Assembly (NCBI GenBank): GCA_964473255.1
Contig: CAYYOT010000010.1
Location: 36,938-100,937 of the forward strand
Source of the DNA: Kuafuiihalomonas sp964473255
Lineage (GTDB): Bacteria; Myxococcota; Kuafuiibacteriia; Kuafuiibacteriales; Kuafuiibacteriaceae
Direction of reading: 5' to 3'
Length of the DNA: 64,000 bases
Shown here: positions 51,092 to 57,517 of the stretch, piece by piece
Numbering within the stretch: the first letter of the stretch is position 1
How the letters are laid out: the number at the start of each line of letters is the position of its first letter
Notes under the pieces: model-generated
Database searches by the model: none
What the model saw: the letters and a program-made list of their open reading frames with translations, nothing else
What the model was told of the DNA's origin: nothing
Position numbers and translations under genes: made by a program

Positions 51092-51541
51092 ATGATGCGC
51101 TGGCTGCTGATCGTCGTCGTCGTACTCGGGCTCGGTGGCGCGGCCTACGTGTGGCTTGCTCCGTCCGATGAGGCCCCCTCACCTTCGTCTTCGACGGAGG
51201 GAAAGAGCGGGCTGATGACCGAGGACGAGCGACTCGAGTACGTGAAGAACTTCGTACGCGCCGTGGATCTCGAGATCGGGCCGGACACCAAGCCCGACTC
51301 CACCGAGCCCGTGCCGGGGCTCTTGCGGGTGAAGGGCAAGGTCATCAACGAGGGTGACCGCGCTCTCGACAAGGTGGTGGTGGCCATCTACCCCAAGAAC
51401 GAGGATGGGGAGGTGATGGCCGTTGATCAGCAAGACGTGATCGGTCGGCCCGACCTCGAGCCGGAAGAGATCCGCGAGTTCGAGTTTCAGGTTCGTGACC
51501 GTCCCGGCTTCAGCGGGACGTTCGACCACGCGCTCAAGTGA
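51092..51541 (+). CDS. Membrane-anchored FxLYD-like domain protein
   Basis: A 149-residue protein with an N-terminal membrane helix (WLLIVVVVLGLGGAAYVWLA) and an external domain of one beta-sandwich, with LRVKGKVINEGDRALDKVVVAIYP resembling the FxLYD pattern of unknown function. It lies between hisC and aroA; the last codons overlap the aroA start (GTGA), so the two are probably co-translated. No role in aromatic synthesis is implied by the sequence. Confidence 0.65.
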   Translation: MMRWLLIVVVVLGLGGAAYVWLAPSDEAPSPSSSTEGKSGLMTEDERLEYVKNFVRAVDLEIGPDTKPDSTEPVPGLLRVKGKVINEGDRALDKVVVAIYPKNEDGEVMAVDQQDVIGRPDLEPEEIREFEFQVRDRPGFSGTFDHALK

Positions 51542-52857
51542 CTCGAACACTGAGGATTCACGGACCGGCGCGCCTGTCGGGTTCGATCACGCCGCCGCCA
51601 GACAAGTCGGTCGCCCACCGGGCGCTCCTGCTCGCCGCGCTGGGTCAGGGACGGTTCGACATCCGACCCTACCGGCCTGGTGCCGACGTGGCGGCTACCG
51701 AAGATGCGATCCGGTCTTTCGGCGTGAGCGTGAGTCGAGCCGAAGACGCTTGCACGGTCTTTGGGGCCGGGCCTCCCGACGGTTGGCCCGGCCGCCCCCC
51801 GCGCATCGACTGCGGAAACAGCGGTACCACGATGCGGCTCCTGGCCGGCCTCGCGGCTGCTCGTTCGGCAGCGGTGGTCCTCGACGGTGACGCATCCCTC
51901 CGCCGGCGACCGATGGAACGCCTGCGGGTCCTGGAGAAAATGGGCGCGACGTTCTCGGGCCCGAGTCCTCTGCGGGCGCCGTTCACGGTGGGCGGGGGCA
52001 ACAGCGTGCGCGGCGCGGAAGTCAATCTCCCCGTCGCTTCCGCGCAAGTGAAATCGGCGCTGCTTCTGCTCGGACTCTTCGCGAACGAGCCAACGGTCGT
52101 CACCGAGCCCCGGCGCAGCCGGGATCATACGGAGCGCTGGTTGGCGTGGCTGGGGGCTTCGATCGAAGAGAGTTCGGTCGACGGGCGACATCGCGTCCGG
52201 TCGACCCCACCCGCCAACGTCTGGTCGGGTCGGGAGCTGGTCGTTGTCGCGGATGTCTCTTCGGCCGCCTTCATCCTGGCAGCGGCGCTGATCACAGAAA
52301 GCGCAAAGGTGCAGGTTCGCGCGGGAACGAACCCCACTCGTACGGGCGTCCTGGACGTCCTGACGGCGATGGGAGCCGTCGTGGAGCGGGAGCCACTGCG
52401 TTCGGCAGGGCCGGAGCCGGAAGCCTGGCTCTCCGTGGGGGCACCCGAGGGTCTCGTCGGTACGAGGGTTTCGGGGGAGCTGGCGCTCCGCAGTCTGGAC
52501 GAGCTGCCGCTCATCCTGGGACTCGCGGCCTTCGCTGACGGCTGGACCGAGGTGGCGGACGCTGCCGAGCTGCGGGTGAAGGAGTCGGACCGGATCGCGG
52601 CCATGGAGGCGGTTCTCTCCTGCTTCGGCGCCGAGTGTGCGGCGCGACCGGACGGCCTTCGGGTACGGGGCGGGCGGCTCCGGCCAGCGACGGTCGATGC
52701 CGCAGGGGACCATCGAGTAGCGATGACCGCGGCGGTGATGGCGCTGGGGCTCGAAGGTACGTCCCGCGTGCTGGGCGCCGACGTCATCGACGTATCTTTT
52801 CCGGGCTTCGTGACTGCGATGCGTTCGCTCGGCGCGGATCTCGACTGGGAAGACTAG
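51538..52857 (+). CDS. aroA: 3-phosphoshikimate 1-carboxyvinyltransferase (EPSP synthase)
   Basis: Joins shikimate-3-phosphate and PEP in the shikimate pathway. The 439-residue protein has the N-terminal DKSVAHRALLLAAL motif (usually DKSISHR), GNSGTTMRLLAGL, RRRPMERL, KESDRI and the final DHRVAMTAAVMALG. The start GTG overlaps the preceding gene by four bases. Its stop TAG overlaps the convergent cmk stop in a single CTAG palindrome (52854-52857). Confidence 0.95.
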   Translation: MTRTLRIHGPARLSGSITPPPDKSVAHRALLLAALGQGRFDIRPYRPGADVAATEDAIRSFGVSVSRAEDACTVFGAGPPDGWPGRPPRIDCGNSGTTMRLLAGLAAARSAAVVLDGDASLRRRPMERLRVLEKMGATFSGPSPLRAPFTVGGGNSVRGAEVNLPVASAQVKSALLLLGLFANEPTVVTEPRRSRDHTERWLAWLGASIEESSVDGRHRVRSTPPANVWSGRELVVVADVSSAAFILAAALITESAKVQVRAGTNPTRTGVLDVLTAMGAVVEREPLRSAGPEPEAWLSVGAPEGLVGTRVSGELALRSLDELPLILGLAAFADGWTEVADAAELRVKESDRIAAMEAVLSCFGAECAARPDGLRVRGGRLRPATVDAAGDHRVAMTAAVMALGLEGTSRVLGADVIDVSFPGFVTAMRSLGADLDWED

Positions 52858-53519
52858 GGCGGCGTCGGCCCTCCGCGGGCTCGAGCGAGGCGGATGACGC
52901 TGTCGACGACGGCATCGACCGTGCGGCCAGTGCTGTCGATCTCGATGGCGTCATCGGCGGCCCGGAGGGGGGCGACCGCTCGCTCCGAATCGTAACGATC
53001 TCGAGCCTTCAGCTCGTCGAGCACGAGGTCGAGCGTCGAAGACGTCGGCTCGCGGGTCAGCTCCGCGTGGCGGCGGCGGGCCCGCTCTTCGGCGGTAGCC
53101 GTCAAGAAGACCTTCAGGTCGGCATGGGGAAAGACGACCGTTCCGATGTCTCGCCCCTCGAGCACCGCCCCCGGGACCGCCGCCTCGCCCATCCGGCGCT
53201 GAAGACCGAGGAGGCTCTGCCGCACGTCGGGATGGGCAGCCACTTCGCTGACCCGAGCCGTCACGTCCGCTTCACGAATCCGCTCAGTGACGTCGCGCCC
53301 ATCGAGGTACACCCGGTCGGCGCGGAACTCGAGGGACAGACTTCGGGTCAAGTCTCCCCAGCTCTCGGGCGCGCTCCCGCTTTCGATGACCGAAAGCGTG
53401 ACCGCTCGATACAGGGAGCCCGTGTTCAGGTGGACCAGACCCAGCCCAGTCGCGACGCCCCGGGCCACCGTCGACTTGCCGGCGCCCGCGGGGCCATCGA
53501 TGGCAACGATGAAGCCCAA
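52854..53519 (-). CDS. cmk: Cytidylate kinase
   Basis: Phosphorylates CMP and dCMP. The 221-residue protein has the P-loop DGPAGAGKSTVARG (8-21), LNTGSLYRAVT, LEGRDIGTVVFPHADLKVFLTA and the ARDRYDSERAVAPL lid-region segment. It is the last gene of the operon tolQ-tolR-tolR-cmk (minus strand) with gaps of 20, 11 and 8 bases, an unusual partner for a proton-motor operon. It converges on aroA, whose stop it overlaps. Confidence 0.94.
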   Translation of the reverse strand: MGFIVAIDGPAGAGKSTVARGVATGLGLVHLNTGSLYRAVTLSVIESGSAPESWGDLTRSLSLEFRADRVYLDGRDVTERIREADVTARVSEVAAHPDVRQSLLGLQRRMGEAAVPGAVLEGRDIGTVVFPHADLKVFLTATAEERARRRHAELTREPTSSTLDLVLDELKARDRYDSERAVAPLRAADDAIEIDSTGRTVDAVVDSVIRLARARGGPTPP

Positions 53520-53527
53520 GCCTGCCC

Positions 53528-54094
53528 TCAGGATGGCGGCTTCTGCACGAAGAGCTTGAACATCCCGAACTCGGCGCGGCCCGCGGTGTAGAGGATCTTG
53601 AATATCGTCTCGTAGGTTGCGTTGCGGTCGGCGACCACGGCGATCTTGCCGTTGAACTGTGCGCCTCCGAACTCCTCGATCTTCTTGAAGTACTCCGCCT
53701 TCTTCGAAAGGACCTCGTACAGCGGCTCGACGAGGTAGGCCTCGGGGAGGTCCGCTTCGTCGATCTTGCCCCCTTTGAGTTGGGCGACGACTTTCTGGTC
53801 GACGAGGATCGCGTCGGGAGAAATCATGAGCTGGAGCGCTTCTTCAACCTCGAGCTTGGTCGTGGAATGAGGGAGCACGAGGTTGGCTACGTTCACGTTC
53901 GTGGCCGAAGCCGAAAAGCTCTTCAGTAGAAAGACCAAGATGATGGTCATCATGTCGAGCATCGGCGTGATGTTCAGGTAGCTGATCTCGTTTTCGTCTT
54001 TTTTCGTTCGGCGCTTCGTCGCCCGTCGCTTGCGAACGGCGTCGTAGAGCGCCTGCGAAGTTGGGCCTCCTGATAAGTCGGTGTTGCTGCCCAT
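53528..54094 (-). CDS. ExbD/TolR-family protein (second)
   Basis: A 188-residue inner-membrane protein of the TolR/ExbD type. A basic cytoplasmic tail (RKRRATKRRTKKDENEIS) precedes a single membrane helix (YLNITPMLDMMTIILVFLLK) with the conserved Asp in the PMLDMM motif that carries the proton path. An external domain follows. Unlike classical TolR it lacks the peptidoglycan-binding look in its C-terminus, though this domain is variable. It is co-transcribed with another TolR-type gene and a TolQ-type gene. Confidence 0.88.
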   Translation of the reverse strand: MGSNTDLSGGPTSQALYDAVRKRRATKRRTKKDENEISYLNITPMLDMMTIILVFLLKSFSASATNVNVANLVLPHSTTKLEVEEALQLMISPDAILVDQKVVAQLKGGKIDEADLPEAYLVEPLYEVLSKKAEYFKKIEEFGGAQFNGKIAVVADRNATYETIFKILYTAGRAEFGMFKLFVQKPPS

Positions 54095-54105
54095 CGTCCG
54101 TGTCC

Positions 54106-54741
54106 TCAGTTGATTTGCGTAAACGCCACGCCAGGGAAGAGCTCACCCTTCGCGTCCTCGCGCGAAGTGTCGAGCGTGCGCACGAGGATCTCGTACTTGA
54201 TGTCGTTGTCGGCGGCGACATAGACGGCCTGGGTGTCGGGGAAGGCGTTCTTGATGGTTCTGAGCTTCCGCGCCAGCGTCTTGAAATCGTAGCTCCCATC
54301 GGCGAGCAGGGGCACGGTGGGCGGCCGACGCTTGACGCCGTCGGCGGTGATTTCGGTCGGTGAGTCTTCCGGGTTCTCGCCAGGAAGGACTCCGCCGGAA
54401 GCCGCGATGTAGAAGCCGTCGCGCGACACGCCCAAGGTCAGCTTCAGCGTGTCTTTCCTCTTTTCAGAATCGCTATCGCCGGCCGCGACCGGGGCATAGC
54501 TCGGCGCCGTCACGTCGATCATCCCCACCGAGATCAGCACCGACTGCATGACCAAGAGGAAGATGATCAGGTTCACGATGATGTCGAGATAGGGGACGAT
54601 GTTGAGCTCGCCGTCCTCCTCGGCCGGGTCCTCGATGTTGAGCTTTCCCCGCTTCTTTTTCCGGACGTAGGAGACGTCCTGGTGCGAGTAGGTTCCCGTA
54701 CCGGCGGTGAAGGGATCGATTGTCCCCGTATCGTTGGCCAT
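54106..54741 (-). CDS. ExbD/TolR-family protein (first)
   Basis: A 211-residue TolR/ExbD-type protein. The charged N-terminal tail (YVRKKKRGKLNIEDPAEEDG) leads to a membrane helix (NIVPYLDIIVNLIIFLLVMQ), where the PYLDIIVN motif carries the essential Asp. The external domain includes LRTIKNAFPDTQAVYVAADND. Two different TolR-type proteins with one TolQ-type partner is the arrangement of myxobacterial motors such as AglRQS, which drives gliding motility. Which motor this set belongs to cannot be told from sequence alone. Confidence 0.88.
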   Translation of the reverse strand: MANDTGTIDPFTAGTGTYSHQDVSYVRKKKRGKLNIEDPAEEDGELNIVPYLDIIVNLIIFLLVMQSVLISVGMIDVTAPSYAPVAAGDSDSEKRKDTLKLTLGVSRDGFYIAASGGVLPGENPEDSPTEITADGVKRRPPTVPLLADGSYDFKTLARKLRTIKNAFPDTQAVYVAADNDIKYEILVRTLDTSREDAKGELFPGVAFTQIN

Positions 54742-54761
54742 GGACCGGTTCCCGGCCGCGT

Positions 54762-55409
54762 TCAGCGGCCGTCCGGGAGCTCAGCGACGGCGCGCCGCGC
54801 GAGCATGTTTTCGAGTTTCAGGCTGTTCAGCTCGATCTCTTCCACGATGTGTCGAGCCCGCGAGCTGATGAGGAGGTGAGCGAAGATGCAGACCACGGCG
54901 ATGAACAGGCCGAAGGCCGTGTTGTTCAGGGCTTCGGAGATGCCGGTGGCCAGCAGTTCTTGCTTTTGCTCGGGGGCGGCCGATCCCAGCGACTGGAAGG
55001 CTCGGATGAGTCCGGTCACCGTGCCCAGGAGACCCACGAGCACCGCGATGTTGGCGATCGACCACAGAGCCGGCACGCGCTTCATGACTTGGGGGATGAC
55101 GGAGAGCGTTTCTTCTTCGATGGCGTTGCCGATCTCGAGGACGCCCCGGTTGGCCTTGGTCAGGCCGGCCCGCAAGACTCGAGCGAGCGCGGCCTTCGGC
55201 GCGGCGTTGCAGAGCTTGACCGCCTTGTCGATGTTGTTGCTGACGACGAGTTTCTCGACCTGCGCCATGAAGCGCGGCCCGTCGACGTGAAGTTGAAAGA
55301 AAACCGCGATGGAACGGTCGATGATGATGGCGATCGCTCCGATCAGGAAGCCGATGTTCATCATCATGAACACGCCGCCCTCGGAGATGATGTGTCCAAG
55401 TTCTGCCAT
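54762..55409 (-). CDS. MotA/TolQ/ExbB proton channel protein
   Basis: A 215-residue inner-membrane proton-channel subunit with three membrane helices, FMMMNIGFLIGAIAIIIDRSI near the N-terminus and ALWSIANIAVLVGLLGTVTGLI plus FGLFIAVVCIFAHLLISS in the C-terminal half. These are the characteristic TolQ/ExbB helices, including the GLLGTVTGLI motif. It would assemble with the two TolR-type proteins encoded next. Start ATG 55409 is preferred to the open frame at 55475, which overlaps the predicted leader. Confidence 0.92.
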   Translation of the reverse strand: MAELGHIISEGGVFMMMNIGFLIGAIAIIIDRSIAVFFQLHVDGPRFMAQVEKLVVSNNIDKAVKLCNAAPKAALARVLRAGLTKANRGVLEIGNAIEEETLSVIPQVMKRVPALWSIANIAVLVGLLGTVTGLIRAFQSLGSAAPEQKQELLATGISEALNNTAFGLFIAVVCIFAHLLISSRARHIVEEIELNSLKLENMLARRAVAELPDGR

Positions 55410-55519
55410 GTCTGTCTTAACGCCCTCGGAGTTGCTCGGATCGGTTTTTGGTAGAGCCCCTAGTGGCAAAACCACTTAGCCGGCCGGGCCTCCAGGGACC
55501 CCTTCCGTTCCGAGGTCGG

Positions 55520-55548
55520 ACTCTAGCTGCGGTCGGATCGGCTGTCAA
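55520..55548 (-). promoter_or_regulatory. Predicted promoter of the TolQ/TolR/TolR/cmk operon
   Basis: On the minus strand TTGACA (55543-55548), a 17-base spacer and TAGAGT (55520-55525). It is the best sigma-70-type promoter in the window; transcription should start near 55513, leaving a leader of about 104 bases. Confidence 0.65.
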
Positions 55549-55660
55549 ACCGCCGGGCGCGCCGTAAAAAGCCGAGATTTCAGTCATTCCAACAGGTTGC
55601 TGGCGGCCCCGATCCATGGCAGCCGACGGCGCTTCGGGATGGTCTGCTCTGGAATTCCCT

Positions 55661-55689
55661 TTGACATCCCACATGCACAACCATAGCGT
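55661..55689 (+). promoter_or_regulatory. Predicted rpsA promoter
   Basis: TTGACA (55661-55666), 17-base spacer, TAGCGT (55684-55689). The -35 is perfect and the -10 matches at the conserved TAnnnT positions. The leader to ATG 55835 is about 139 bases. Confidence 0.55.
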
Positions 55690-55834
55690 CCGCTCCGTCG
55701 ACGGGGCCTCGTCGTCGCGTTCTCGAGCAATCGCCTGACCGGAGCTCGTCCTGGCCGAAGTCCGGCAGAGGACCATTCGTCGCAGGGCTCGAGCGAGGCT
55801 CGTCCCGTCGGCGGTAGTGCAACCCTAACAACCC

Positions 55835-57433
55835 ATGTCCGGTAACAACTCACCCCAATCAGATGAAATGTCGTTCGTCGACATGCTCGAACAGAGCCTC
55901 GCGGAAGACGAGGTTCGGGAAGGCGACATCGTCGACGGCACGGTCGTCGCCGTCCGCAAAGACCAGGTGATCGTCGACTTCGGCTTCAAGTCCGAAGGTG
56001 CGGTCCAGGCCCGCGAGTTCCCCGATGTCGAAGGTCGGCCCAGCGTCAAAGAGGGGGACACGATCCAGGTCCTCGTCGAATCCAAGCGAGAGAACGCGGA
56101 CGGATTGTGCGTCCTCTCGAAGGAAAAGGCCGACCGGATGCGGGTGTGGGACGACATCGCCAAGGCCTTCGAGTCGGGCGAGGCGGTCGAAGGGGTGATC
56201 ACCTCGCGAGTGAAGGGCGGCCTCCAGGTCGATATCGGAGTGAAGGCCTTCCTCCCTGGCTCCCAGGTCGACGTCCGACCGGTCCGCAACCTCGAAAAAC
56301 TGATCGGTGAGAAACACCGTTTTCGCGTCATCAAGTTCAACAAGCGGCGCAACAACATCGTCCTTTCGCGACGGGTCGTACTCGAGGAGGAGCGAGCGGC
56401 ACTCAAGGAGCAGACCCTCGCAAGGCTTCAGGAGGGTGCGATCCTCGACGGCGTCGTGAAGAACACGACCGAGTACGGCGCGTTCATCGACCTGGGCGGC
56501 ATCGACGGCCTTCTGCTCATCACCGACATGTCGTGGGGGAGACTGAACCACCCCTCGGACCTTTTCAAGGTCGGCGACGACGTGCGGGTGAAAGTGCTCA
56601 AGTTCGACGCTGCGACCGAGCGCGTCTCCCTCGGTCTGAAGCAAATCCAGGACGACCCGTGGACCGAGGCCGACAACAAGTACACCGTGGGGACCAAGGT
56701 CCACGGGCAGATCGTCAGCTTGACCGACTACGGCGCGTTCGTGGAGCTCGAGCCCGGCATCGAGGGCCTCGTCCACGTGACGGAGATGTCGTGGACGAAG
56801 CGGGTCAAGCACCCCTCCAAACTCTACAGCATCGGCGACGAGGTCGACGCCTTGGTCCTCGACATCGACATCTCGCAAAAACGCATCTCCCTCGGCATCA
56901 AGCAAACCGAACCCAATCCGTGGGCGCTCCTGGCCAAGCGGTACCCGGTGGGCACCGTCATTCACGGTCCGATCCGCAACATCACGGACTTCGGGCTGTT
57001 CGTGGGCGTGGAAGAGGGGATCGACGGCTTGGTGCACGTGTCCGACATCTCGTGGTCCGGCAACTTCAAGCACCCCTCCGACCTGTATCCCGAAGGCGTG
57101 GACGTCGAGGCGGTCGTGCTGAACGTCGACGTCGAGAACGAGCGGTTCTCGCTCGGGATCAAGCAGCTCACCGACGACCCGTGGCGGGCGCTGCCCGAGC
57201 ACCTCAATCCGAACTCGCTCCTCCAGGGACGAGCTCTGCGGGTCGCGCGTGAGCGGGCCTACATCGAGCTGGAGCCGGGCATCGAGGGGGCCTTGGAGGC
57301 CCACGAGTGGGCGTCGGATCCCGCGGACCTGACCGCGGTCCTGAAGCCCGGTGATGCCGTCGACGTCGTCGTGACGGACGTCAATGCTCGCGACCGAGTC
57401 ATCACGGTTTCCCGACGCCAAGCACAGGGTTAA
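55835..57433 (+). CDS. rpsA: 30S ribosomal protein S1
   Basis: Binds mRNA at the ribosome and promotes initiation. The 532-residue protein has six S1 (OB-fold) repeats; the third to fifth are most alike, each with a core like DGVVKNTTEYGAFIDLGGIDG, HGQIVSLTDYGAFVELEPGIEG and HGPIRNITDFGLFVGVEEG. Each repeat is followed by a DMSW/EMSW/DISW block and a KHPS or NHPS block. The first two repeats are degenerate, as in E. coli S1, where they bind the ribosome. A long leader suggests possible autogenous control as known for E. coli rpsA, but no operator is identified. Confidence 0.97.
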   Translation: MSGNNSPQSDEMSFVDMLEQSLAEDEVREGDIVDGTVVAVRKDQVIVDFGFKSEGAVQAREFPDVEGRPSVKEGDTIQVLVESKRENADGLCVLSKEKADRMRVWDDIAKAFESGEAVEGVITSRVKGGLQVDIGVKAFLPGSQVDVRPVRNLEKLIGEKHRFRVIKFNKRRNNIVLSRRVVLEEERAALKEQTLARLQEGAILDGVVKNTTEYGAFIDLGGIDGLLLITDMSWGRLNHPSDLFKVGDDVRVKVLKFDAATERVSLGLKQIQDDPWTEADNKYTVGTKVHGQIVSLTDYGAFVELEPGIEGLVHVTEMSWTKRVKHPSKLYSIGDEVDALVLDIDISQKRISLGIKQTEPNPWALLAKRYPVGTVIHGPIRNITDFGLFVGVEEGIDGLVHVSDISWSGNFKHPSDLYPEGVDVEAVVLNVDVENERFSLGIKQLTDDPWRALPEHLNPNSLLQGRALRVARERAYIELEPGIEGALEAHEWASDPADLTAVLKPGDAVDVVVTDVNARDRVITVSRRQAQG

Positions 57434-57517
57434 TCGCCTTTTCCGACCCCCGCCGCCCGGGCGACGCGCCGCCCTTCGGTTGTGCGACCCGAGACTTTGT
57501 GCATTGTGTGCCGCGCA

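Larger units (their letters stand above)
55410..55834. other. Divergent promoter region of the proton-motor operon and rpsA
   Basis: The 425 bases between the divergent tolQ-type gene and rpsA contain one strong promoter for each direction (55520-55548 minus, 55661-55689 plus) and no convincing gene. The minus-strand leader has a small hairpin AGTGG-TTTTG-CCACT. The plus-strand leader of about 139 bases could carry rpsA regulation. Confidence 0.6.

Noticed and set aside
55859..57421. 520-aa open frame antisense to rpsA with repeated segments
   Set aside because: The repeats are reverse images of the S1 domains; rpsA on the plus strand explains the whole region.
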